Below are positions 6,726-14,148 of a stretch of DNA of 14,910 nucleotides, piece by piece. The notes under the pieces were generated by a model. That model did no database searches. It was not told the origin of the DNA and saw only the letters and a program-made list of their open reading frames with translations. Position numbers and translations under genes: made by a program. Position 1 is the stretch's first letter; every line of letters begins with the position of its first letter. The stretch spans positions 1 to 14,910 of the forward strand of contig CAYVQU010000134.1 of assembly GCA_964453155.1 (NCBI GenBank), given 5' to 3'. This DNA is from CAYVQU01 sp964453155 (GTDB lineage: Bacteria; Chloroflexota; Anaerolineae; Anaerolineales; UBA11858).

Positions 6726-6818
6726 GTTCAACACTGCCCTCGTGGTAAGGAGGTGTGAACGCGTAGAAAAGACTTTTTCGCAAATTCACCTCCCCAGTCC
6801 AACCGGCTGGGGATTTTT
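6726..6818 (+). terminator. Riboswitch expression platform with terminator
   Basis: A terminator stem CCCCAG (6792-6797) / CTGGGG (6807-6812) is followed by ATTTTT (6813-6818). An antiterminator can form between GGAGGTG (6749-6755) and CACCTCC (6787-6793), which would take bases of the terminator's left arm. A third helix, GTTCA-(A)-CAC (6726-6734) with GTGTGAAC (6753-6760), would sequester part of the antiterminator strand. The ligand-bound state is thus expected to release the terminator and stop transcription before btuF. The AAGGAGGTG here is not a ribosome site for btuF, which starts 170 nt later. Confidence 0.75.
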
Positions 6819-6929
6819 CGTTAAGTAATGAATAACCCAAACCAGCATCCTGAGTAAACCGGCTCTTTCCCGGTGTTATCGAAGGGTGCGGAAATAACTT
6901 TCAACATGATCCTCAATACAGGAGAAAAA
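6819..6929. other. Spacer between riboswitch terminator and btuF
   Basis: This 111-nt stretch contains only a weak hairpin ACCGG/CCGGT (about 6858-6874) and the btuF ribosome site GGAG at 6921-6924. No coding sequence is supported. Confidence 0.5.
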
Positions 6930-7943
6930 ATGACCCGCAAATTGATTTTTATCATCGCAATCTTGGCCCTCGCTTTGAGTGCCTGCACGACCCCGGCAAC
7001 GCCAACCGAAATGCCCACGGCCTCCGAAGTGGACCCGACCGAAGTGCCCGAACCGACGGCAGTGCCGCCCACACCGGAGCCCGAACCCACGGAAGAACCC
7101 GAACCAGAAGTGATGATTTTCACCGATGATTTTGGGCATACCATCGAACTGGCCGAATACCCCCAGCGGATCGTTTCCATTTCTGCTTCGACCACTGAAA
7201 TTCTCTTCGCCATTGGCGCCGGAGATCAGGTTGTCGGTCGGGATGAGTATTCGCTCTACCCCGAAGCGGCTCTCGAAGTTGAAAATGTCGGTGCGCTGTG
7301 GGGCGAAGTGCCCACTGAGACGATCCTGGCACTCGAACCAGATTTGATCGTTGCCGCTCAGATCATCTCTGAGGAGCAGTCGCAATCCTTACGTGATTTA
7401 GGCCTCAATGTCTATCATCAGGGCAATCCCTTGACCTACGAAGATCTGTATGAAAATCTGCGGGATATGGCCGCCCTTACCGGGCATGGTGCTGAAGCCG
7501 AAGCCTTGATCACTGATCTGGATACCCGGGTTCAGGGTGTTATGCTGGCAATCGCACCTTCTTCTTACCTGGTACCAACTTTCTACGAACTCGATGCTAC
7601 CGATCCCAGTAGCCCGTGGACGACGGGGGCCGGCACCTTCATTGACTATATCATTTCTTCGGCTGGTGGTTTCAATGTGGCCTCCTCTCTGGAAGGCGAT
7701 TTTGCTCAGATCAGCGGTGAAGAGCTCATTGATGCCAACCCTGAAGTTATCTTGCTGGCCGACGCCCTCTACGGGATCACCCCTGAAAGCGTCGCCGAAC
7801 GCCCGGGATGGGATGTGATCGCGGCCGTCCAAAACGGTGCAATTTATCCCATCGATCCCAATATGATGAGCGTCCCCGGCCCGCGGTTGGTGGATGCCTT
7901 GGAAGAAACGGCCAAATTACTCCACCCTGAATTGTTTGAATAA
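6930..7943 (+). CDS. btuF: Corrinoid ABC transporter substrate-binding lipoprotein
   Basis: This 337-aa protein is the extracytoplasmic binding component of a vitamin B12/corrinoid importer. A signal peptide ends in the lipobox LSAC (C19), so the mature protein is lipid-anchored. It is followed by a linker rich in T, P and E to about residue 58. The remainder matches the class III periplasmic-binding fold (BtuF/FecB-like): DDFGHTIELAEYPQRIVSI, STTEILFAIGAGDQVVG, TILALEPDLIVA, the long central helix, and a C-terminal lobe with GDFAQISGEELIDANPEVIL. ATG 6930 is supported by GGAG at 6921-6924 and by the signal peptide. Related proteins bind haem or siderophores, but the riboswitch upstream and the cob genes downstream make corrinoid the likely ligand. 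Expression should be switched off by cobalamin. Confidence 0.92.
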   Translation: MTRKLIFIIAILALALSACTTPATPTEMPTASEVDPTEVPEPTAVPPTPEPEPTEEPEPEVMIFTDDFGHTIELAEYPQRIVSISASTTEILFAIGAGDQVVGRDEYSLYPEAALEVENVGALWGEVPTETILALEPDLIVAAQIISEEQSQSLRDLGLNVYHQGNPLTYEDLYENLRDMAALTGHGAEAEALITDLDTRVQGVMLAIAPSSYLVPTFYELDATDPSSPWTTGAGTFIDYIISSAGGFNVASSLEGDFAQISGEELIDANPEVILLADALYGITPESVAERPGWDVIAAVQNGAIYPIDPNMMSVPGPRLVDALEETAKLLHPELFE

Positions 7944-7950
7944 TAGGTTT

Positions 7951-7976
7951 GTAGGGGCGCACGATTGCGCCCCTAC
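7951..7976. repeat. Perfect palindrome between btuF and btuC
   Basis: GTAGGGGCGC (7951-7960) and GCGCCCCTAC (7967-7976) are exact inverted copies with a 6-nt loop. No T tract follows, so it is not a standard terminator. It fills most of the 40-nt spacer and ends 7 nt before the btuC ATG. Confidence 0.85.
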
Positions 7977-7983
7977 CAAAATT

Positions 7984-9009
7984 ATGTTCCGCAAACACCC
8001 TTATCTCTTCAACACCGGCCTCCTTCTCCTGGCTTTAATCTTCTCTATTGCCCTGGGTGCCGTGTTTATCCCGCCAGGAACAATCCTCCGCATTCTGGCG
8101 CATCAACTTCCTGGGATTAGTTTTATCCCCGATTGGCCCAATTCTTCACAGGCCATTATTATGGCAGTGCGCTTGCCCCATACGGTTTTGGTGGCTTTGA
8201 CGGGCGCAGCTCTGGCGACGAGTGGGGCGGCTTATCAAGGATTATTCCGCAACCCATTGGCAGATCCCTATCTGATCGGCGTGGCTTCTGGGGCCGGATT
8301 AGGTGCAGTTCTAGCGATGTCACTCCATTGGCCCCAAAATTTATTGGGATTTTATTTGATCCCGATCGCCGCATTCTTGGGGGCTATTGCCACGGTTTTG
8401 ATCGTCTACAGCCTGGCGCGAATCAACGGTATGGTCCCCCTTACTACCCTGATCCTGGCGGGGGTGGCGGTATCGGCCTTCGCCTCGGCTCTGACTTCTT
8501 TCCTGATGCTGCGAGCTGATGATCAGGTTTATCGGGCAATTTCCTTTCTGATGGGTGGTTCTCCGATGGCCGGTTGGGATCCGGTTCTGGCCGTTTTACC
8601 CTATATGATCCTCGGGATGGGGTTGTTGGTGGTCTCGGGGCATATGCTCAATGTGCTCCAATTTGGTGAAGATGAAGCCAAACAGATGGGGCTGAATGTC
8701 AATCGGGCCAAGACATTTGTGATCGTCACTGCGTCTTTGACTACCGCGGTCGCGGTGGCTTTTTCGGGGATTATTGGATTTATCGGTTTGATCGTGCCCC
8801 ATATCGTCCGCCTGGTGTGGGGGCCGGATTATAAAAAACTGATTCCGATTTCCATCTTTTTGGGGGCTACCGCGCTCCTCTTGGCGGATATCCTGGCCCG
8901 CATTTTATTAGCTCCAGCCACCCTCCCCGTAGGGATCGTTACCGCTCTAGCCGGTGCTCCATTTTTCTTATGGATCCTGCGAAGAGCTAAACAGGAGGTG
9001 TTTTGGTAA
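7984..9009 (+). CDS. btuC: Corrinoid ABC transporter permease
   Basis: This 341-aa permease belongs to the BtuC/FecCD family, which usually has about ten transmembrane helices per chain and works as a dimer. Hallmarks are the GAALATSGAAYQGLFRNPLA segment followed by DPYLIGVASGAGLGAV, the cytoplasmic coupling region around EDEAKQMGLNV, and the C-terminal FSGIIGFIGLIVPHIVR and ADILAR motifs. ATG 7984 gives the expected N-terminus; the frame is open further upstream, but that part overlaps btuF. No Shine-Dalgarno is visible, because a perfect palindrome lies immediately upstream, so translation initiation may be weak or shaped by that hairpin. The stop codon overlaps the btuD start in TAATG, so the permease and ATPase are translationally coupled. 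Confidence 0.93.
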   Translation: MFRKHPYLFNTGLLLLALIFSIALGAVFIPPGTILRILAHQLPGISFIPDWPNSSQAIIMAVRLPHTVLVALTGAALATSGAAYQGLFRNPLADPYLIGVASGAGLGAVLAMSLHWPQNLLGFYLIPIAAFLGAIATVLIVYSLARINGMVPLTTLILAGVAVSAFASALTSFLMLRADDQVYRAISFLMGGSPMAGWDPVLAVLPYMILGMGLLVVSGHMLNVLQFGEDEAKQMGLNVNRAKTFVIVTASLTTAVAVAFSGIIGFIGLIVPHIVRLVWGPDYKKLIPISIFLGATALLLADILARILLAPATLPVGIVTALAGAPFFLWILRRAKQEVFW

Positions 9010-9800
9010 TGACTCTCCAAATACATTCCCTAACTGTCAGATATGGCTCAAATATCGCGCTCCAGAATGCTTCTTTGGAGGTCAACCCCGGCGAGATTAT
9101 GGCCTTGATTGGCCCGAATGGGGCGGGGAAGACCACCCTGGTACGCGCAGTGAGTGGTTTGATCTCACCCAATTCGGGTCAGATTACCTTTGACGGGCGT
9201 AGTTTAGCCCAACTTTCAGCGGCTCAGCGGGCCCGAATTATGGCCGTGGTCCCCCAAGCCCGGCAGATGGGGGGGGCATTTATAGTTGAACAAACCGTGA
9301 TGATGGGCCGCACTGCCCATATGGGTTGGCTCGGGCGCGAATCTCAAGCTGATATTGAAGCTGTCAAATTAGCCATCCGGCAAGCCCATCTCGAAGATTT
9401 TGCCCACCGCCAGATCGCTCAACTCTCGGGTGGTGAACAGCAGCGGGTGTTGTTGGCGCGGGCCCTGGCCCAATCCACCCCGGTGTTGCTCCTCGACGAA
9501 CCGACCAATCATCTTGACCTGCAACATCAGACCAACTTACTTTCACTCGTCAAGCAGTTGACGCTGGAGAAAAACCTGACGGTAATGATGGCCCTCCACG
9601 ATTTGAATCTGGTCTCGTTTGTTGCCGACCGGGTGGCACTCATCGTGGCTGGAAAACTGCAGTGTGTGGGCACCCCTCCGGAAGTTTTGAGTTCGGAAAA
9701 TATCAGCCAGGCTTACCAAACCCCGGTAGATATCGTGCCCCATCCAGAAACCGGGGCACCGATCATCTTCCCCCAAGGAATTGTGAAGCAAAATGAGTAA
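9009..9800 (+). CDS. btuD: Corrinoid ABC transporter ATP-binding protein
   Basis: This 263-aa ATPase powers corrinoid import with BtuC and BtuF. Canonical motifs are all present: Walker A GPNGAGKTT (35-43), a Q-loop in VVPQARQMGG, the signature LSGGEQQ (139-145), Walker B VLLLDEPTNHLDL (D163, E164) and the switch histidine in MMALHDLNLV. The C-terminal extension with VGTPPEVLSSENI is typical of the FecE/BtuD group. ATG 9009 overlaps the btuC stop by one base and has AGGAGG (8993-8998) at a 10-nt spacing; a TTG at 9003 is too close to it. The gene overlaps cobO by 8 nt. Iron-siderophore ATPases look very similar, so the corrinoid assignment comes from context. Confidence 0.94.
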   Translation: MTLQIHSLTVRYGSNIALQNASLEVNPGEIMALIGPNGAGKTTLVRAVSGLISPNSGQITFDGRSLAQLSAAQRARIMAVVPQARQMGGAFIVEQTVMMGRTAHMGWLGRESQADIEAVKLAIRQAHLEDFAHRQIAQLSGGEQQRVLLARALAQSTPVLLLDEPTNHLDLQHQTNLLSLVKQLTLEKNLTVMMALHDLNLVSFVADRVALIVAGKLQCVGTPPEVLSSENISQAYQTPVDIVPHPETGAPIIFPQGIVKQNE

Positions 9801-10323
9801 AAAACGTGCCGGAATCGTAATCGTAAATACCGGTAAAGGCAAAGGAAAATCCACCGCGGCCTTTGGCTTGATGATGCGCGCTCGTGGACAAGGCCTGCGC
9901 ACCGCTATGATCCAATTTATCAAAGCGGAGAAGGGTAAATGGGGCGAAATTAAATCTGCCCAAGATTTGGGACTAGATTGGTTCACCATAGGCGATGGCT
10001 TCACTTGGAAATCCAAAGATATCGACGAATCCATTGCCAAAGCTCAGCACGGTTGGGAACTGGCCCAGGAGAAAATTTCTTCTGGCGATTATGACCTGAT
10101 CGTTTTAGATGAGTTCACCTATCCTCTCCATTTTGAGTGGCTCATCACAGAAGAAGTCATCAACTGGCTCATAGCAAATAAACCATCTAAGATGCACCTG
10201 GTTATCACCGGCCGCTACGCCCCGGACGAGTTGATTGAATATGCCGACCTCGTCACCGAAATGACCAAAATCAAACACCCCTTCGATGACGGCCGCACAG
10301 GTCAGAAAGGGATTGAGTTTTGA
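9793..10323 (+). CDS. cobO: Corrinoid adenosyltransferase, CobA/CobO type
   Basis: This 176-aa enzyme transfers the adenosyl group of ATP to cob(I)alamin or cobinamide (EC 2.5.1.17) in the cytoplasm, making imported corrinoids usable for salvage. The CobA/CobO fold is clear: P-loop GKGKGKST (14-21), GDGFTW, LDEFTYPLHF, and the C-terminal VITGRYAPDELIEYADLVTE followed by IKHPFDDG and GIEF. The length is in the normal 170-200 aa range. The ATG at 9793 lies inside the end of btuD (8-nt overlap), so import and adenosylation are directly linked. It is the last gene before a 118-nt spacer containing a large hairpin. Confidence 0.95.
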   Translation: MSKKRAGIVIVNTGKGKGKSTAAFGLMMRARGQGLRTAMIQFIKAEKGKWGEIKSAQDLGLDWFTIGDGFTWKSKDIDESIAKAQHGWELAQEKISSGDYDLIVLDEFTYPLHFEWLITEEVINWLIANKPSKMHLVITGRYAPDELIEYADLVTEMTKIKHPFDDGRTGQKGIEF

Positions 10324-10337
10324 AGCTGTGAACGAAA

Positions 10338-10413
10338 CACGAATTTTTACGAATAACGCGAATGACACGAATGAACAATATTCGTGCAATTCGGTTTATT
10401 CGTTACATTCGTG
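10338..10413. repeat. Long imperfect hairpin between cobO and cobT
   Basis: The arms 10338-10372 and 10380-10413 are inverted copies of about 34 nt with a few mismatches and a 7-nt loop. The shared units are CACGAAT, ACGAATAA and CGAAT. It has no coding potential and no poly-T tail, and looks like a dispersed palindromic element. Confidence 0.85.
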
Positions 10414-10441
10414 AAAAATATTCTACAAAGGTTACCAAACA

Positions 10442-11494
10442 ATGTCATTACAAGAACTGATATCAAGAATTCAACCCTTAGACACCGCCGCGATGGAAGC
10501 TGCCCGCCTCCGGCAAGATGATTTAACCAAGCCGCGCGGCAGCCTGGGACAACTAGAAGAATTATCGGTGCAAATGGCTGGAATTTTCGGAGAAGAAAAA
10601 CCCCGGATTGAACACAAAGTCGTCACCGTCATGGCGGGTGATCATGGTGTCACGACCGAAGGCGTCAGTGCCTATCCTTCTGAGGTAACCCCCCAAATGG
10701 TGTTCAACTTCCTGATGGGCGGTGCCGCGATCAACGTGCTCGCCCGGCACATTGGCGCGCGAGTGGTGACCGTCGACATGGGCGTCGCCACTGAAATGGA
10801 ACCGCATCCTGATCTGGTGAACAAAAAAGTCGCGTTGGGTACCCAGAATATTGCGGTGGGACCTGCAATGACTAAAGCGCAAGCGCTCGAAGCGATTGAA
10901 GCTGGCGCTTACGTTGTAGTCGCCGAAATCGAAAAAGGTCTTGATATCCTCGCAACCGGCGATATGGGCATCGGCAATACGACGCCTTCGGCGGCCATTG
11001 CGGCCGCTGTTACCGATCGGAAACCCGTAGAAATCGTTGGTCGGGGCACCGGGGTTGATGATGAAGGCTTGCAGCGCAAGATTGGCGCGGTTCAACGGGC
11101 TCTGGATGTCAACCAACCGGTGGCGGGGCAAGGTTTAGATATTTTAATGAAAGTCGGCGGTTTTGAAATTGCGGGTTTGGTTGGCGCAATTCTGGCCGCC
11201 GTCGCTCATCGTAAACCGGTGGTCATTGATGGCTTTATTTCCACCGCAGCAGCATTGATCGCCGTAACGCTGGCCCCCAAAGTCAAGGATTATCTCATCA
11301 GTGCCCACCGTTCGCAAGAACTCGGGCACCAAATCATGCTAGAATGGTTGGGGCTGGAACCTCTCCTGGATTTGCAGTTTCGTCTTGGCGAAGGGACTGG
11401 GGCGGTCTTGGCAATCTCACTGGTCGAAGCGGCCTGCAAAATTCTGAGTGAAATGGCGACCTTCAGCGAAGCTGGAGTTTCTGACAAGGAATAA
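10442..11494 (+). CDS. cobT: NaMN:DMB phosphoribosyltransferase
   Basis: This 350-aa enzyme activates the lower ligand, typically 5,6-dimethylbenzimidazole, with nicotinate mononucleotide to give alpha-ribazole phosphate (EC 2.4.2.21), part of nucleotide-loop assembly. Family motifs are KPRGSLGQLE, VMAGDHGVTTEGVSAYP, GGAAINVLAR, GDMGIGNTTPSAAI, VGRGTGVDDEGL, GFEIAGLVGAI, DGFISTAAAL and RLGEGTGA. The catalytic glutamate in the last motif is E317, the same number as in the Salmonella enzyme. AAAGG (10427-10431) lies 10 nt before the ATG. The C-terminus is complete. It is separated from cobO and wecB by palindromic elements but is probably in the same transcription unit. Confidence 0.96.
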   Translation: MSLQELISRIQPLDTAAMEAARLRQDDLTKPRGSLGQLEELSVQMAGIFGEEKPRIEHKVVTVMAGDHGVTTEGVSAYPSEVTPQMVFNFLMGGAAINVLARHIGARVVTVDMGVATEMEPHPDLVNKKVALGTQNIAVGPAMTKAQALEAIEAGAYVVVAEIEKGLDILATGDMGIGNTTPSAAIAAAVTDRKPVEIVGRGTGVDDEGLQRKIGAVQRALDVNQPVAGQGLDILMKVGGFEIAGLVGAILAAVAHRKPVVIDGFISTAAALIAVTLAPKVKDYLISAHRSQELGHQIMLEWLGLEPLLDLQFRLGEGTGAVLAISLVEAACKILSEMATFSEAGVSDKE

Positions 11495-11512
11495 TACCTG
11501 GACACGGATGAA

Positions 11513-11560
11513 CGCGGATTACACGGATTTAAAACCATATGAGAATCCGTGTGATCCGTG
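11513..11560. repeat. Palindromic ACACGGAT element between cobT and wecB
   Basis: Bases 11513-11529 pair with 11544-11560 over 17 bp including two G-U wobbles, with a 14-nt loop. The core is GGATTACACGGATT opposite AATCCGTGTGATCC, and the direct unit ACACGGAT also occurs at 11502-11509. No T tract follows. A possible GTG start of wecB at 11558 falls inside it. Confidence 0.85.
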
Positions 11561-11584
11561 AAATTCGGGTCAAAAAAGAAAACC

Positions 11585-12688
11585 GTGAAAATCTTAAACG
11601 TCGTCGGCGCCCGGCCGAACTTGATGAAAATTGCTCCCCTGGTGGCTGAGATGGCGCGCTATGGGGATATCGAACAGGCTTTACTCCACACCGGCCAGCA
11701 TTATGATGATAAGCTGTCGCAGGTCTTCTTCGATGAGTTGGATATCCAGCGGCCGGATATTTATTTAGGGGTTGGTTCCAATTCCCATGCCCGGCAGACG
11801 GCTCAAATTATGACGGCGTTTGAAGACGTGCTCTTAGAAAATCGCCCAGATTTGGTGGTTGTGGTAGGGGATGTCAATTCGACCCTGGCTTGTACCGTCA
11901 CAGCCGCAAAGATGAATGTACCGGTCGCCCATGTGGAAGCCGGATTACGGAGTAACGACCGGGCCATGCCCGAAGAAATCAACCGTCGAGTGACTGATGT
12001 GCTCGCCGATTTGCTGTTCACGACTTCAAGGGATGCCGATGCGAATTTGATCCGGGAGGGTGTTTCCCCTGAGAAAATTCATTTTGTGGGCAATGTGATG
12101 ATCGACACGCTCAACCTTCACCGAGAACGCGCCAAAAATATGGGCACACCCCAGCAATTTGGACTTGATCCTGGCCAATATGCCCTCCTGACTTTACACC
12201 GCCCCTCGAATGTGGATGATCGGGAAATATTTTCTGGAATTTTCGGCGCACTCGAATCCATTCAGCGTGATGTTCCTATTCTATTCCCAGCCCATCCCCG
12301 AACGAAGAAGCGGATTGCTGAATTTGGGTTTCAGCAGCGGTTCGATGCGGCAGTAAATATTCAAATCGTCGATCCTTTGAGTTACTTTCAAATCCTGGAC
12401 GCGATGCTGCACGCCAAATTGGTTCTGACGGATTCAGGCGGCTTACAAGAAGAAACGACCATCTTGGGTGTCCCCTGCCTGACGATTCGCGAAAACACCG
12501 AACGCCCGGTGACAATCACAGCAGGGACCAACATCCTCGTAGGAACGGATCCCCAAAAAATACTGTCTGAAACTCGGAAAATTCTTTCTGGAGAAAGTAA
12601 AGCCGGGGAAATCCCTGAATTATGGGATGGGCGTGCTTCCGAACGGATTGTAAAAACTATGCGAGAGTGGTATGCAAAGCGCCAGTAA
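11585..12688 (+). CDS. wecB: UDP-GlcNAc 2-epimerase, non-hydrolysing
   Basis: This 367-aa cytoplasmic enzyme interconverts UDP-N-acetylglucosamine and UDP-N-acetylmannosamine (EC 5.1.3.14), normally feeding surface polysaccharide synthesis. The N-terminal VGARPNLMKIAPLV, D96 in VVGDVNST, E118 in HVEAGLRS, the PEEINRR motif, H205 in LTLHRPSN and the UDP-binding TDSGGLQEE all match the family and its catalytic residues. The GTG at 11585 is chosen because the product then begins MKILNVVGARPN, as usual; GTG 11558 would add 9 residues encoded by a repeat. No good ribosome site is seen. Its place between cobT and cobS is unexpected, since it has no known corrinoid role; it may be a passenger gene. 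Confidence 0.93.
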   Translation: MKILNVVGARPNLMKIAPLVAEMARYGDIEQALLHTGQHYDDKLSQVFFDELDIQRPDIYLGVGSNSHARQTAQIMTAFEDVLLENRPDLVVVVGDVNSTLACTVTAAKMNVPVAHVEAGLRSNDRAMPEEINRRVTDVLADLLFTTSRDADANLIREGVSPEKIHFVGNVMIDTLNLHRERAKNMGTPQQFGLDPGQYALLTLHRPSNVDDREIFSGIFGALESIQRDVPILFPAHPRTKKRIAEFGFQQRFDAAVNIQIVDPLSYFQILDAMLHAKLVLTDSGGLQEETTILGVPCLTIRENTERPVTITAGTNILVGTDPQKILSETRKILSGESKAGEIPELWDGRASERIVKTMREWYAKRQ

Positions 12689-12694
12689 AAGTAG

Positions 12695-12723
12695 GTGACA
12701 GTCCCTTGCCAAATGACTGTCAC
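12695..12723. repeat. Perfect GTGACAGTC palindrome between wecB and cobS
   Basis: GTGACAGTC (12695-12703) and GACTGTCAC (12715-12723) are exact inverted copies with an 11-nt loop. No T tract follows, arguing against a terminator. It lies 15 nt before the cobS ATG. Confidence 0.85.
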
Positions 12724-12738
12724 ATTTAGTTGATTATT

Positions 12739-13482
12739 ATGAAATTTGTTAATCCTATTTTCGTCGCCGCCCAATTTTTGACCATCTTTCCCCCGGTCAT
12801 TAAACGGATATTTACCCCTCAAGAGTTGGGGCGGGCGGTTGGATTTTTTCCACTCGTGGGCTTAGGCCTTGGTGGTGTTTTGTTGGGGTTCGACTATATC
12901 TTTGATTTGGTTTTCCCCCCTGCGGTTGGAACAGCTTTCGTTTTGACTTTTTGGGTGCTCTGCACTGGTGCTCTGCATCTAGACGGTTTTTTGGATTCTC
13001 TCGATGGTCTTCTCGGCGGCTTTACTCCTGAAAAACGCCTCGAAATTATGCATGATGAACGCGTCGGTGCGTTTGGATTAGCTGGCGGTGTATTGTTGCT
13101 ATTATTGAAATATGTGGCTTTAAGTGAAGTTGTCAGTCAGCCATCATCTATCCTCGGTCTGTTATTGGTTTCCACTTTGGGGCGTTGGGCGATGTCTGTT
13201 GCCATTTTTGCCTTTCCTTACGCCCGTGAAAAAGGGTTGGGCCGCGATATCAAGAACCATACGACCTGGCGGGAAGTGTTGATAGCCACCCTCATTGCTG
13301 TTCTGGTGGCTTGGTTTTCAGCCCAGTGGGTGGGATTAATTGCATTTGGCTTAGTCGCACTCATGGTGGGAATCGTTGGTCGTTACATCTTAAACCGCAT
13401 TCCTGGTTTGACCGGGGATAATTATGGCGCCATCTGCGAACTCACTGAATTATTGGTTTTGTTGATTTTGGTTGTAAGATGA
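12739..13482 (+). CDS. cobS: Adenosylcobinamide-GDP ribazoletransferase
   Basis: This 247-aa integral membrane enzyme joins adenosylcobinamide-GDP with alpha-ribazole (or its phosphate) to finish the cobalamin nucleotide loop (EC 2.7.8.26). The diagnostic acidic motif LHLDGFLDSLDGLLGG begins near residue 79 (D82), followed by the conserved RLEIMHDERVGAFG. RWAMSVAIFAFPYAR, GLGRDIK and GLTGDNYGAICEL are also family features. Several hydrophobic helices span the rest. ATG 12739 gives the typical MKFVNPIFVAAQFLTIFPP start. No Shine-Dalgarno is visible because a palindrome precedes it. It uses the product of cobT and probably shares its transcript. The GDP-cobinamide donor must come from a CobU/CobY enzyme encoded elsewhere. 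Confidence 0.95.
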   Translation: MKFVNPIFVAAQFLTIFPPVIKRIFTPQELGRAVGFFPLVGLGLGGVLLGFDYIFDLVFPPAVGTAFVLTFWVLCTGALHLDGFLDSLDGLLGGFTPEKRLEIMHDERVGAFGLAGGVLLLLLKYVALSEVVSQPSSILGLLLVSTLGRWAMSVAIFAFPYAREKGLGRDIKNHTTWREVLIATLIAVLVAWFSAQWVGLIAFGLVALMVGIVGRYILNRIPGLTGDNYGAICELTELLVLLILVVR

Positions 13483-13530
13483 TCCCCGGCGGAAGTGTCC
13501 AAAGGGAAACTATTTTATGTGAGGTGAAAA

Positions 13531-14022
13531 ATGCTCGAAATTAATGATAAAGCCCCCGATTTTCAATTGGTCAACCAGGATGACAAACCCGTCACACTGA
13601 GTGACTTCGCCGGTGAATGGCTGGTCCTCTATTTTTACCCCAAAGACGACACCCCCGGTTGCACCAAAGAAGCCTGTGACTTCACCGATGGCCTCCCCGA
13701 TTTCTCAGCTCTGAATGCCAAGGTTGTCGGCGTCAGCATCGATGACACCAATTCTCATCGAAAATTTATCGCTAAGTACAACTTGGGGATTGATCTGCTC
13801 AGCGATCCTGAGAAAACGGTGCATTCCGCTTACGGTGCCTGGGGTCTCAAGAAAAATTATGGCAAAGAATATGAAGGCACTATCCGTTCGACCTTCATCA
13901 TTTCTCCAGAAGGCAACATTGCGGCTAAGTGGAAAAACGTTCAGGTGCGGGCCAAACGCAAGAGCGGTGAAGTCAAGCATGCTGACAAAGTGCGTGAAAA
14001 GTTGGTCGCTTTACAATCATAA
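13531..14022 (+). CDS. bcp: Thiol peroxidase, Bcp/PrxQ-type peroxiredoxin
   Basis: This 163-aa soluble peroxiredoxin reduces hydrogen peroxide and organic hydroperoxides with thioredoxin (EC 1.11.1.24). The active-site segment is PKDDTPGCTKEACDF, with peroxidatic C44 and the second cysteine C49 five residues on, the atypical 2-Cys arrangement of Bcp. The catalytic-pocket arginine is in GTIRSTFIISPEG. A strong GAGGTG (13521-13526) precedes the ATG by 4 nt. It lies 48 nt after cobS. A role protecting oxygen-sensitive corrinoid and iron-sulfur enzymes is plausible for an anaerobe but is inference from position only. Confidence 0.95.
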   Translation: MLEINDKAPDFQLVNQDDKPVTLSDFAGEWLVLYFYPKDDTPGCTKEACDFTDGLPDFSALNAKVVGVSIDDTNSHRKFIAKYNLGIDLLSDPEKTVHSAYGAWGLKKNYGKEYEGTIRSTFIISPEGNIAAKWKNVQVRAKRKSGEVKHADKVREKLVALQS

Positions 14023-14061
14023 TGATTGAAATGGGCCCCAGTGGAGAATAACCACTAATCC

Positions 14062-14115
14062 CCGCGAATAACGCCAATGATTCCAATCATTCGAGAAAAT
14101 TAGCGTTATTCGCGG
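14062..14115. repeat. Palindromic GCGAATAACGC element after bcp
   Basis: CCGCGAATAACGC (14062-14074) and GCGTTATTCGCGG (14103-14115) are exact 13-bp inverted copies with a 28-nt loop that holds further self-complementary bases (GATT/AATC). A short T-rich stretch (TTTGTTTTC) follows, so weak termination after bcp is possible. The unit GAATAACGC is shared with the cobO-cobT hairpin. Confidence 0.8.
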
Positions 14116-14148
14116 TTTGTTTTCAAGTGAATATTGCAAATTAATAAT

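Noticed and set aside
6747..6757. AAGGAGGTG followed by GTG AAC GCG TAG as a leader mini-gene
   Set aside because: The only start is inside or directly against the ribosome-site-like string and yields three codons; the sequence is better explained as the antiterminator strand of the riboswitch.
6876..7385. Long minus-strand reading frames opposite btuF
   Set aside because: Their glycine-, serine- and arginine-rich products are antisense shadows of the P/T/E-rich linker and the btuF coding frame; no start signal or known domain.
7894..7983. N-terminal extension of btuC starting inside btuF
   Set aside because: It would encode part of the btuF end in another frame plus the palindrome; the product lacks the usual permease N-terminus until ATG 7984.
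10562..11131. Minus-strand 189-codon frame opposite cobT
   Set aside because: It lies wholly within a strongly conserved cobT and its product is rich in H, R and N, typical of an antisense shadow.
14014..14028. CAATCAT/ATGATTG palindrome at the bcp stop as a terminator
   Set aside because: The stem has a one-base centre and no T tract follows.
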